Source: Arthrobacter sp. Leaf141
Lineage (GTDB): Bacteria; Actinomycetota; Actinomycetes; Actinomycetales; Micrococcaceae
Length of the DNA: 64,000 nucleotides
Reading direction: 5' to 3'
Assembly: GCF_001424565.1 (NCBI RefSeq)
Contig: NZ_LMOL01000005.1
Location: 492,336-556,335 of the forward strand
This document shows, piece after piece, positions 17,907 to 29,176 of the stretch. A program made the translations under genes and the position numbers. Position 1 is the first letter of the stretch. Each line of letters opens with the position of its first letter. The notes under the pieces are model-generated. The model was not told the DNA's origin, searched no databases, and was given only the letters and a program-made list of their open reading frames with translations.

Positions 17907-18743
17907 CTAGTTGAAATCCTGCGGCGGTCCCGAGGGGGCGCCGCTGCCCGGCCCCTGAATCCGACCGGCGCGGAAGGCCGAAGGGGACAGCCCGGACCAC
18001 GCCTTGAACCGCCGGGAAAAGTACAGCGGGTCGGCGTAGCCCACGGCCGCCGCCACGTCCGCCACGGCCATCGAGGTCAGGGCCAGCAGGTCCGCGGCTG
18101 TGGAGTGCCTGACCCGGGCTACGTAGGCCTGCGGGCTCAGCCCCACAGCGGCGATGAACAACCGGTGCAGCTGCGCCGGCGAGTAGGTGGCCACGGCACA
18201 CAATTCGCTGAGCGGAAGCGGACGGTTCAGGTTCTCGGCGATCCAGCCGAAAAGGGCCTCCAGCCTCGGTTCCCCGGCGGACCGTTGCGCCTGCGGCGCG
18301 CACCGGTCGAGGAGGGTGCCAAGGAGCCCCAGGAGTTCGCCGCTGAGGGCCCGGGACTCCTGCGGTGCCGGGCTCTGCTGGGCGTGGGTAAGGACCGCCA
18401 TGAACTTCCGGTACATGCCCTGGTCGTCGGTCAGGGCCAGTGGCACGCCCGCTGCAGTGAACTCCTCGTGGACCGCCGCGGCCGCGGAACCGGCAAAGTG
18501 CACCCACAGCCAGTGCCAGTCGCCTGTTCGCGGCGCCGCATAGGAATGCGGGACCGACGGCGGGAACATCAGGACCCTGCCGCGCCCTGCGGTGAAGGGT
18601 TCCCCGGCCAGGTCGCCGTGGATGGTGCCCTCGATGACCCAGACCAGCAGGTAGTCCCCGGGATCCGCGCGACGGACCGGCGGCATGGGGATGTTGCGGA
18701 AGGAGCCGGAGGCGCGCCAGTGCAGCAGATCAGGAAAGGCCAT
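17907..18743 (-). CDS. AraC-family transcriptional regulator
   Basis: A 278-aa regulator. The N-terminal half is a cupin-type sensing domain (DYLLVWVIEGTIHGDL, GRVLMFPPSVPHSY); the C-terminal half has two helix-turn-helix motifs (LPLSELCAVATYSPAQLHRLF and MAVADVAAAVGYADPLYFSRRFK). It is divergent from the phytanoyl-CoA dioxygenase gene and is the likely regulator of that gene; the ligand is unknown. TATCCT (18750-18755) is six bases before the ATG, fitting a leaderless mRNA. Confidence 0.88.
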   Translation of the reverse strand: MAFPDLLHWRASGSFRNIPMPPVRRADPGDYLLVWVIEGTIHGDLAGEPFTAGRGRVLMFPPSVPHSYAAPRTGDWHWLWVHFAGSAAAAVHEEFTAAGVPLALTDDQGMYRKFMAVLTHAQQSPAPQESRALSGELLGLLGTLLDRCAPQAQRSAGEPRLEALFGWIAENLNRPLPLSELCAVATYSPAQLHRLFIAAVGLSPQAYVARVRHSTAADLLALTSMAVADVAAAVGYADPLYFSRRFKAWSGLSPSAFRAGRIQGPGSGAPSGPPQDFN

Positions 18744-18847
18744 AACTCAAGGATAAGAAAATCCATGCAGATGAGAGGCCTTGCCATACCGGACCGCAGC
18801 GTGGGATTCGATGATGGAAGCCCACCCAATTGCGGAGGATGAGAAGA

Positions 18848-19669
18848 ATGCACGTAGAAACACCCGCCTACCGGCTGACGCAGGACCAGGTCAACGCCTA
18901 TCACCACACCGGATTTACGGTGGCCAGGGGACTGTTCAGCGCCGCCGAAGCGGCGGACTGCGCCAAGCACTTCGACGCGCTCGCAGAAACCGGCGAGCCC
19001 ATCGAGGGGCATTGGGCGCCGCAGCCCGGCACGGATCCGCTGGCCCGCTACCCGAGGATGTTCCACCCGCACCTGTTTGACGCAGGCAGCAAACAACGGC
19101 TCCTCGATCCACGGGTGAAGTCGGTGCTCACCCAGCTGATGGCGGACGAGCCGATCGCCGTGCAGTCCATGTACTACTTCAAGCCGCCGGGTGCCCGCGG
19201 GCAGGCCTTTCACCAGGACAACTACTTCCTGAAGATCAAACCCCAGTCCTGCCTGGCGGCGTGGCTGGCCATCGACCCCTCCACGCCAGAGAACGGCGGA
19301 CTGCAGCTGTGCCCCGGAACGCAGGACATGGAGGTGGTCTGCCCCGATTCGTCGGACCCGGCGGAAAGCTTCACCAAGGAGCGTGTGCAGCCGCCGGAGG
19401 GCCACGAGCCGGTCAAGCTTTCCCTGGCGCCCGGGGACGTGCTGCTGTTCAACGGCAGCGTGGTCCACGGCTCGGATGCCAACCGGACCAGCAGCCAGTG
19501 GCGCCGTTCCTTCATCTCCCACTACATGCCGGCCTCGGCCACCCACGTGGGCCGCTGGTACGCCCCGGCCATGATGGATTTTGACGGACGCCCCGTGGCC
19601 CGCGCCAGCAACGAGGACGGCGGCCCCTGCGGCTCGCTGCCCGGAGACCCGGAATCCGGCCTCCACTGA
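18848..19669 (+). CDS. Phytanoyl-CoA dioxygenase (PhyH) family protein
   Basis: Fe(II)/2-oxoglutarate-dependent oxygenase, about 273 aa. The iron-binding facial triad is visible: FHQDNYF (His and Asp) and a distal His in NGSVVHGSDANRT, with the 2-oxoglutarate-binding Arg shortly after. The substrate is not readable; relatives act on small carboxylates, sugars or osmolytes. The ATG at 18848 is chosen because GGAGGA lies seven bases upstream; the open frame upstream of it has no start signal. Divergent from AraC with 104 bp between, so the pair is probably a regulated catabolic module. Confidence 0.85.
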   Translation: MHVETPAYRLTQDQVNAYHHTGFTVARGLFSAAEAADCAKHFDALAETGEPIEGHWAPQPGTDPLARYPRMFHPHLFDAGSKQRLLDPRVKSVLTQLMADEPIAVQSMYYFKPPGARGQAFHQDNYFLKIKPQSCLAAWLAIDPSTPENGGLQLCPGTQDMEVVCPDSSDPAESFTKERVQPPEGHEPVKLSLAPGDVLLFNGSVVHGSDANRTSSQWRRSFISHYMPASATHVGRWYAPAMMDFDGRPVARASNEDGGPCGSLPGDPESGLH

Positions 19670-19696
19670 TGCACCCATGCCGATAGTGTTGACGGC

Positions 19697-20074
19697 ATGG
19701 CGGAAAATACAGAGGTCCCGGGGCCCGGAGCGAACCGGCCTGCGGCGGGACGTGTTGGATTTGCCCGCCCCGCCCTGATTGCCGCGGCGGTGGTGGCAGT
19801 AGTCTGCATCGCGCTGCTGGTCATCATCTTTTTCCTCGACACCTTCAACGCCACCGTGTACTCGGTGGGCGGCAACAACATCTCCGATGACACGCAGGAA
19901 GCCCGGGACATCCGGGGCCTCTATGCCGGCGCCCGGGCCGTCGGCATCATCCTGCTGGTGGTGTCCCTGCTGACCGCCGCGGCCGCCGGGTTCCTGCTCT
20001 ACCGCCGGCGGAACCAGGGCAACCCGGAGGCCGACGCCGGCGAGGACGTGGGATTCGACGGGCTGACCGGCTGA
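19697..20074 (+). CDS. Small membrane protein of unknown function
   Basis: A 125-aa protein with two predicted membrane helices (PALIAAAVVAVVCIALLVII near residues 26-47 and a second of GIILLVVSLLTAAAAGFLL type near 84-102) and a short loop between them. No family recognised. TAGTGT (19684-19689) lies seven bases before the ATG, suggesting a leaderless transcript. Its 3' end overlaps the 3' end of the EamA pseudogene by 76 bp on the opposite strand. Confidence 0.65.
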   Translation: MAENTEVPGPGANRPAAGRVGFARPALIAAAVVAVVCIALLVIIFFLDTFNATVYSVGGNNISDDTQEARDIRGLYAGARAVGIILLVVSLLTAAAAGFLLYRRRNQGNPEADAGEDVGFDGLTG

Positions 20075-20932
20075 GGGGCCCGGCCGGCGCCGGTCAGGAG
20101 GACGCCGGAGATCACCAGGACGCCGCCCAGGACCTGCGGGACCGTAATGGGCTGGCCCAGCAGCACCGTGATCACCGCTGTGAAGACCGCGATCAGGTTG
20201 AGGTAGTTTCCGGCGTTGGCCGCTGACGTCCGCTTCAGCGCCAGGTTCCACAGCAGGTAGGACCCCAGCGACGGGAACACTGCGATGTACGCCAGCGACC
20301 AGTTGCCCGATGCCGTGGCCGGGAGTCCGGCGCCGGCAGCCAGCGCCACCGGGGCGAGGACCAGCGCAGCCATTGCCACCTGCACCGCTGTGGCCGTGAT
20401 GGCCGGCAGGGACAGCCGCCGGGCGATGATCGTATACAGGGCCCAGACGGTGATGGCCGCGACGATCAGGAGTTCACCCGCGCCGAGCGAGAAGGTCAGC
20501 AGCCGTTCCACATCTCCGCCTGAGAGGACCAGCAGCACCCCGGCCAGGCCCAGCCCGATGCCTGCCCACCCCAGCGGACGTGGCCGCTCCCGCAGCAGCA
20601 CCACCGAGAGCACCACGATCAGCGCGGGGTTGGCGGCTGTCACCAGGGAAGCGTTGAGGCCTGAGGTGTGCTGCAGTGCGCTGTACAGCAGCAGCGTGTA
20701 GCCGCTCATGCCCAGCACGCTCAGGAGCAGCAGCACCCGCCAGTGGCGCAGCACTGCCCTCCAGTCGGGCCGCTCGACGGCCTGCGCCAGGACCAGGAGC
20801 GGCACGGCGGCCAGGGCCCAGCGCCAAAAACGTCAGCTGGAGCGGTTCCATGGTTTTCACGGCGGCCTGGCCCACCACGAAGTTGCCCGCCCAGAAGAGG
20901 TTCGCAAGAATCAGGTAGATGGCTGCCCGCAC
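19999..20932 (-). pseudogene. EamA/DMT-family transporter, frameshifted
   Basis: Ten-helix drug/metabolite transporter split into two frames. The first 35 residues (GTG at 20932, RAAIYLILANLFWAGNFVVG) are in one frame; everything from VPLLVLAQAVERPDW on is in another. The break is at a run of five A on the plus strand (20826-20830): removing one base restores a continuous QLTFWRWALAA reading, the conserved EamA sequence. The rest is intact to the end, including both EamA repeats. TACATT (20939-20944) six bases before the GTG suggests a leaderless start. Recent inactivation, phase variation or a sequencing error in the homopolymer are all possible. Confidence 0.85.
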
Positions 20933-20973
20933 CGCTCAAATGTACAGCCACGCTGTCCGCCCATGACGAAATG

Positions 20974-21000
20974 CTGGCACTCACCTTGACCGAGTGCTAA
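20974..21000. promoter_or_regulatory. CIRCE operator 1 (HrcA site)
   Basis: CTGGCACTC, nine-base spacer, GAGTGCTAA. The right arm is perfect against the consensus TTAGCACTC-N9-GAGTGCTAA; the left arm has two mismatches. Confidence 0.9.
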
Positions 21001-21014
21001 CCCTTACATAGAGT
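20986..21014 (+). promoter_or_regulatory. groES promoter
   Basis: TTGACC (20986-20991), 17-base spacer, TAGAGT (21009-21014). The -35 box lies within the spacer of CIRCE 1, and the expected start of transcription is at the left edge of CIRCE 2. Confidence 0.75.
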
Positions 21015-21019
21015 CTCTA

Positions 21020-21046
21020 TTAGCACTCTCCCTAGGAGGGTGCTAA
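21020..21046. promoter_or_regulatory. CIRCE operator 2 (HrcA site)
   Basis: TTAGCACTC, nine-base spacer, GGGTGCTAA. Left arm perfect, one mismatch in the right arm. It overlaps the predicted transcription start, so HrcA bound here would block initiation. Confidence 0.92.
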
Positions 21047-21156
21047 CACATGAAGAGCTGCCAGCCAGGCTGCTGCCGGCACCGCGACGACGGTTTGCCA
21101 GCCAGGCGGGAGAGCTTTCCAGTCCACAAATTTGCTGACGTAAAGGAGAGGTCCGA

Positions 21157-21450
21157 GTGTCGGTCTCTATTAAGCCTCTTGAGGATCGTATTGTTGTCCG
21201 CCCGCTCGAAGCCGAGCAGACCACGGCTTCCGGCCTGGTCATCCCGGACTCCGCGCAGGAAAAGCCGCAGGAAGGCGAAGTTGTTGCAGTCGGCCCCGGC
21301 CGCTTCGAAGATGGCAACCGCGTTCCCGTTGACGTAGCCGTTGGCGACGTCGTTATCTACTCCAAGTACGGTGGAACCGAAGTCAAGACCGGCGGCACCG
21401 AGTACCTCGTGCTGTCCGCCCGCGACGTCCTGGCGATCGTCGTAAAGTAA
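21157..21450 (+). CDS. groES: Co-chaperonin GroES
   Basis: 97-aa lid of the GroEL chaperonin. The sequence is full length, with the mobile loop ([18 protein letters not shown]) and the C-terminal [12 protein letters not shown]. The GTG start follows AAAGGAGAGGTCCGA. Two CIRCE operators and a vegetative-type promoter upstream indicate heat-inducible control by HrcA. It is the first gene of the groES-groEL operon. Confidence 0.97.
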   Translation: MSVSIKPLEDRIVVRPLEAEQTTASGLVIPDSAQEKPQEGEVVAVGPGRFEDGNRVPVDVAVGDVVIYSKYGGTEVKTGGTEYLVLSARDVLAIVVK

Positions 21451-21517
21451 CCCTCCCGGATCCCCGCGCTGCTGGTCATGCTCTTAGCTGTTCAGCCGCG
21501 CGGGGTTTCTGTCTTGA

Positions 21518-23140
<1,623 letters not shown>

Positions 23141-23154
23141 GCTGAATCCGCTTT

Positions 23155-23192
23155 CCGAAGGCCGGTCCGGCGTCTGCCGGGCCGGCCTTCGG
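23155..23192 (+). terminator. Terminator after groEL
   Basis: A 17-bp stem (23155-23171 with 23176-23192, one G-T pair) with loop GTCT, starting 14 bp past the groEL stop. Confidence 0.8.
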
Positions 23193-23203
23193 CGTCTCTC
23201 CGG

Positions 23204-23233
23204 TAGAATTGATGCTTTGCCTACCGCTGGAGG
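23204..23233 (+). promoter_or_regulatory. -10 box and ribosome site of first acyltransferase gene
   Basis: TAGAAT at 23204-23209 would start a short leader carrying GGAGG at 23229-23233, eight bases before the GTG at 23242. The ribosome site decides this start over the earlier ATG at 23212. Confidence 0.55.
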
Positions 23234-23241
23234 ATCGTCCC

Positions 23242-25290
23242 GTGTCGTTTGCGAGAACCGCGTCGCCCCCCGGTGTGGACCCCAAAAAGCCTGCCGGCAA
23301 GCGGAAATCCACGTTCCGCGCCGAGATCCAGGGCCTCCGTTCGCTCGCTGTCCTGATGGTGGTGACGTACCACGTCTGGTTTGGCCGCGTCTCCGGCGGC
23401 GTTGACGTTTTCCTGCTGATTTCCGCGTTCCTGATGACCCTCCAGTTCACCGGCCGCTACGACCGCCGCGAACCGGTGGCTCTTTTCAAACACTGGCTGC
23501 ACCTGTTCCGCCGCCTGCTTCCCGCGGCGGTCACGGTGATCGTTGCCACCCTCGCGGCCGCGGCCCTGCTGCTGCCCCGGACCCGCTGGCTGGACCTGAT
23601 CGACCACGGCTGGGCTGCGATGTTCTACTTCGAGAACTGGCTCCTGCAGAAGCAGGCCGTGGACTACTACGCCGCTGATCACAGCGGGGCCGGTCCGCTG
23701 CAGCACTTCTGGTCCCTCTCCATCCAGGGGCAGGTTTTTATCCTGTGGCCGCTCATCTTCGTGCTGGCAGCCTTTGCCGCTCGGCGGTACCGGTTGTCCT
23801 ACCGGCCGCTGCTGGCCTACGTGTTCTTCGGCATTTTCCTGGTCTCCCTGATCTACTCGATCGTCTTCACGGCCACCAACCAGGGCCAGGCCTATTTCGA
23901 CACCGGCGCGCGCCTGTGGGAGTTCGCGCTGGGAACACTGGTGGCCCTGATCCTCCCCGGGCTGAGGCTGCGGACCGCGCACCGCATTGTGATGGGCTGG
24001 GTGGGCATTGCTGCCATGCTGGCCTGCGGCATACTCCTTGACGTCGAGGGGGCTTTCCCCGGTGTCGCCGCCCTGTGGCCCACGGTGGCTGCCGCCCTGG
24101 TGATCGCCGCGGGCAGGACCGGCAGCCCGTTCGGCGTGGACAGATTCCTCGCCTCGAAACCCCTGGTGCGGCTGGGCGACAACTCCTACGCCCTGTACCT
24201 GTGGCACTGGCCCGTCCTGGTCATCTCCCTGGCCTGGACCGGCAAGGAACACGCCGGCTGGTTGGCCGGCACCATCATCATCCTCACCTCACTGGGCCTG
24301 GCCTACCTCACCACACGCTTCATCGAGAAGCCCTGGCGTGAATGGCGGTGGCCCGAGGTCAACAAGCGCCGGGCTGTCCTGGCGGTCCTGCTCGCCGTGG
24401 CGGTGGCCGCGGCCCCGCTGGGCCTGTGGCGGCAGCAGATCGTCCAGTCCAACTCCATCACTTCCATCGGATTGGACGACCCCCGTTATCCGGGTGCCCG
24501 CGCCCTCAGCCCCGGCTACCAGTTCACGCCTGACCCTGCAGCTGAGCCGGTCCCCAAAGTAGAGGCCATCGCCGAAGAGTGGCCGGAATTTCCGGAACCC
24601 TGCATCGGGGCCGGTGAAAACGCCAGTATCTGCACCAACGGTGTTGAGGGGGCGGCCAAGCACATTGTCATCCTCGGCAGTTCCCACGCCTATGTCATGA
24701 ACACGCCGGTGCTGATGATGGCCGAGAAGTACAACTGGCGTGTCACCTCCATCACCAAGGGTTTCTGCCCCCTCACCGACGAGCCGGGTCCCGAAATTAC
24801 CGCGGAGTGCCTTGACTTCAACAAGGAGGCCATGGAACAGGTCCTCGACATAAAACCCGACCTGGTGCTCACCATCAGCACGAGGACCTCTGCCGATCCC
24901 GGCACACCTGAAGTGCTGGAGGATTCCTGGCTCGCGCAGGCGCGCAAGCTCAACGACGCCGGCATTGAGGTGGTTGGTGTCCGCGAGACGCCCCGGATGC
25001 CCCACGTGCCAAACTGCCTGGCCGCGCACCCGGATGACCCGGCGGCCTGCAACGGCAGCGTCCTGGATACGTTCGGGCCCGTTGCGGCCACTGACGGCGT
25101 TGATACCCAGCTTCCCGACACCCGGTTCCTCGACCTCACCCGCTACTTCTGCGTGGCGGACGTCTGCCCGGCCATCATCGGCAACGTCATTGTGTACAAG
25201 GACGAAAACCATGTCACCCGCTCGTACCTCATGACCCTGGCGCCCTACTTCGAAAAGGATTTCCTCGCCTTGACCGGATGGAAACCCTGA
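23242..25290 (+). CDS. Acyltransferase 3 / SGNH-domain membrane protein (OafA-like), first copy
   Basis: About 682 aa. The N-terminal 400 residues form a multi-helix acyltransferase 3 domain starting at EIQGLRSLAVLMVVTYHVW (His in the conserved TYHVW) with VSGGVDVFLLISAFLM and later LYLWHWPVLV. The C-terminal 230 residues are an SGNH hydrolase-like domain with the first block HIVILGSSHAYV and the last block VYKDENHVTRSY (Asp/His). The usual GDSH block reads GSSH here. Such proteins O-acylate cell-surface glycans using cytoplasmic acyl-CoA. The next gene is a paralogue starting at its stop, so the pair arose by tandem duplication. Confidence 0.85.
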   Translation: MSFARTASPPGVDPKKPAGKRKSTFRAEIQGLRSLAVLMVVTYHVWFGRVSGGVDVFLLISAFLMTLQFTGRYDRREPVALFKHWLHLFRRLLPAAVTVIVATLAAAALLLPRTRWLDLIDHGWAAMFYFENWLLQKQAVDYYAADHSGAGPLQHFWSLSIQGQVFILWPLIFVLAAFAARRYRLSYRPLLAYVFFGIFLVSLIYSIVFTATNQGQAYFDTGARLWEFALGTLVALILPGLRLRTAHRIVMGWVGIAAMLACGILLDVEGAFPGVAALWPTVAAALVIAAGRTGSPFGVDRFLASKPLVRLGDNSYALYLWHWPVLVISLAWTGKEHAGWLAGTIIILTSLGLAYLTTRFIEKPWREWRWPEVNKRRAVLAVLLAVAVAAAPLGLWRQQIVQSNSITSIGLDDPRYPGARALSPGYQFTPDPAAEPVPKVEAIAEEWPEFPEPCIGAGENASICTNGVEGAAKHIVILGSSHAYVMNTPVLMMAEKYNWRVTSITKGFCPLTDEPGPEITAECLDFNKEAMEQVLDIKPDLVLTISTRTSADPGTPEVLEDSWLAQARKLNDAGIEVVGVRETPRMPHVPNCLAAHPDDPAACNGSVLDTFGPVAATDGVDTQLPDTRFLDLTRYFCVADVCPAIIGNVIVYKDENHVTRSYLMTLAPYFEKDFLALTGWKP

Positions 25291-27371
25291 TGGCGGCCGC
25301 AACGGCAGGCGCCGCCACCGGGCTGTCAGCCGCCCCTGCTGCCACCAAAAAGCTGCGGCCGGGATACCGGCCCGAAGTCCAGGGCCTGCGGGCCCTGGCA
25401 GTCCTGATGGTGGTGGCCTACCACGTGTGGTTGGGGCGGGTTTCGGGCGGGGTGGACGTGTTCCTGCTCATCTCCGCCTTCCTGCTCACGCTCTCGTTTG
25501 TCCGCAAGGCAGAATCGGGCCGGCCGTTCGGACTCCTGACGCACTGGCTGCACCTGTTCAAGCGGCTGCTGCCCGCCGCCGTCGTGGTTATCCTGGGGGT
25601 CCTCGCGGGCACCTGGCTGATCCTGCCGCAAAGCCGCTGGCCGGAGATCCTGGACCAGGCCTGGGCCTCGCTGCTGTACCGCCAGAACTGGCTGCTGGCG
25701 GACACCGCCGTGGACTACTACGCCCAGGACCATGCCGGGGCCAGCCCGCTGCAGCATTTCTGGTCCCTGTCGATCCAGGGCCAGGTGTTTGTTCTCTGGC
25801 CCCTGGTCTTCGCCGGGACCGCCGCCCTGCTGGCTGTGCTGCGCCGGACCCCGGCCGGCGCGCGGTTCAGCTACCGCGGGCTGCTTGCCCTGGTGTTTGG
25901 GGCAGTCTTTGTGGTCTCGCTGGCCTACTCGGTGGAGCAAACCGCCACCAACCAGGCCTACGCCTACTTCGATACCCGCGCCAGGCTGTGGGAATTCGCA
26001 CTCGGTTCCCTGCTGGCGCTGGCCCTGCCTTACCTCAAGCCGGGCCGCCGACTGCGCGTGGCGCTGGGCTGGGCCGGCCTCACGGCCATGGTTTCCTGCG
26101 GCCTGCTGCTCACCGTGGACCGGTCCTTTCCCGGCTTTGTGGCGCTGTGGCCCACCCTGGCGGCCGCGGCCATCATGGTGGCAGGCCAAAGCGGCAGCCG
26201 GTTCGGTGTTGACCGGCTCCTCAGCAGCAAGGCTGCCGTTGCGCTGGGGGACAACTCCTACGCGCTCTACCTGTGGCATTGGCCGGTCCTGGTGCTGGCG
26301 CTTGCCGCCACGGGCGTGGAAGCCCCCAACCTGATGCAGGGCCTCGCGATCGTGGGCGCCGCCATCGTCCTGGCCTTCCTCACCACCAGGTTTGTCGAGA
26401 AGCCCCTGCGCGACTGGCATTGGCCCAAGCTCCGCGCCTGGCGCACCGCCGTCGTGATTGTCGCCTGCGGTGCCCTGCTGGCCGGACCCGTCGCCGTGTG
26501 GCAAACCAGCCTTACGGCTGAGGAAAGCGCGACGGCGGCGCAACCCCGGGAGCTGACACCCGGCGCTGCCGCCCTCCGACCCGGTCAGGAGGACGTCCCG
26601 GCGCCCCCGGCCCGGCTGATCCCCGGCCCGTCCGCCCTGGACAATGACTGGGCGGGCATCCAGACCCCCTGCAGCGGATTAAACGCCACCGCCGACCCCA
26701 TCCTGGAGGGGTGCCGGCAGGAAGCGCCGGACGTCCCGGTCACCAAGCGGATTGTGGTGCTGGGCGACTCCCACGCCCAGCAGTACCTTGCAGCCCTGGC
26801 GCCCGTGGCGGCAGCCCGCGGCTGGGAACTGGTCACCCTCCTGATGCCGGCCTGCCGGTTCGGGGCCGAATCGGAAACCCGCAACGCCGAATGCAACGCC
26901 TACAACCGGGCCAGCGCCGCCTACGTCCTGGACCACCAGCCGGACGCGGTGTTCACGGTTGCCTCCCTGACCCATGAGGAGGCCCCCTTCGAAACCGAGG
27001 TGCCGGGCTACCTGGACGGAATCCGGCCTTTCGCGGACGCCGGCATCGAGATCCTGGGCATCCGGGACAACCCCCGGTTCACCATCAATATGCCCGAATG
27101 CGTCCAGCGCCACGGCGCGGACGCGCCTGAATGCAACCCCTCGCTCGCCGAATCCCTGGTGGAACCGTCGCCGTTGGAGGCCTACCGCGGGCAGGTGGCG
27201 GGCCTGCACCTGATGGATCTCAGCGATTTCATCTGCGCCCGGGGCGTCTGCCCGGCCGTGGTGGGCAACGTCTATGTCTACAAGGACGACAACCACCTGA
27301 CCCGCACCTACGTGGAAAGCATGGTTCCCATGTTCGAACAGCGCCTGCTGGCGGCGACCGGCTGGACGTGA
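25278..27371 (+). CDS. Acyltransferase 3 / SGNH-domain membrane protein (OafA-like), second copy
   Basis: 697 aa (or 693 if it starts at the ATG at 25290, which overlaps the upstream TGA). Same architecture as the preceding gene: VQGLRALAVLMVVAYHVWLG, SGGVDVFLLISAFLL, SLSIQGQVFVLWPLVF, LYLWHWPVLV, then an extracellular SGNH domain. Here the serine block is the standard VVLGDSHAQQY and the C-terminal block VYKDDNHLTRTY. It is co-transcribed with the first copy. Likely role: acylation of a surface polysaccharide or wall polymer, with the two copies possibly serving different positions. Confidence 0.85.
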   Translation: METLMAAATAGAATGLSAAPAATKKLRPGYRPEVQGLRALAVLMVVAYHVWLGRVSGGVDVFLLISAFLLTLSFVRKAESGRPFGLLTHWLHLFKRLLPAAVVVILGVLAGTWLILPQSRWPEILDQAWASLLYRQNWLLADTAVDYYAQDHAGASPLQHFWSLSIQGQVFVLWPLVFAGTAALLAVLRRTPAGARFSYRGLLALVFGAVFVVSLAYSVEQTATNQAYAYFDTRARLWEFALGSLLALALPYLKPGRRLRVALGWAGLTAMVSCGLLLTVDRSFPGFVALWPTLAAAAIMVAGQSGSRFGVDRLLSSKAAVALGDNSYALYLWHWPVLVLALAATGVEAPNLMQGLAIVGAAIVLAFLTTRFVEKPLRDWHWPKLRAWRTAVVIVACGALLAGPVAVWQTSLTAEESATAAQPRELTPGAAALRPGQEDVPAPPARLIPGPSALDNDWAGIQTPCSGLNATADPILEGCRQEAPDVPVTKRIVVLGDSHAQQYLAALAPVAAARGWELVTLLMPACRFGAESETRNAECNAYNRASAAYVLDHQPDAVFTVASLTHEEAPFETEVPGYLDGIRPFADAGIEILGIRDNPRFTINMPECVQRHGADAPECNPSLAESLVEPSPLEAYRGQVAGLHLMDLSDFICARGVCPAVVGNVYVYKDDNHLTRTYVESMVPMFEQRLLAATGWT

Positions 27372-27377
27372 CCGGCG

Positions 27378-27410
27378 CCGGGCGTGCGGTTGCTCACATT
27401 GCGCGCCCGG
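27378..27410 (+). terminator. Possible terminator after acyltransferases
   Basis: CCGGGCG(T)GC at 27378-27387 pairs with GCGCGCCCGG at 27401-27410 across a 13-base loop, 6 bp past the stop. Confidence 0.45.
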
Positions 27411-27438
27411 AATAGGGGGATCAGCGCGGAGGTTCTAA

Positions 27439-29094
<1,656 letters not shown>

Positions 29095-29110
29095 CGTTCA
29101 AAAAACCATC

Positions 29111-29148
29111 CACACAGGCCACGGGGAGCAATCCCTGTGGCCTGTGTG
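29111..29148 (+). terminator. Terminator after guaB
   Basis: CACACAGGCCAC (29111-29122) pairs perfectly with GTGGCCTGTGTG (29137-29148); the stem continues inward with a G-T pair and three G-C pairs, and TTTCC follows. Confidence 0.75.
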
Positions 29149-29176
29149 TTTCCGTGCCGGGAACTAGGCTGTAGGC

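Noticed and set aside
20474..20932. Separate small gene at the 5' end of EamA
   Set aside because: Only its first 35 residues look like a membrane protein; after the A5 run it becomes Arg/Gly/Pro-rich. It is the start of the frameshifted transporter.
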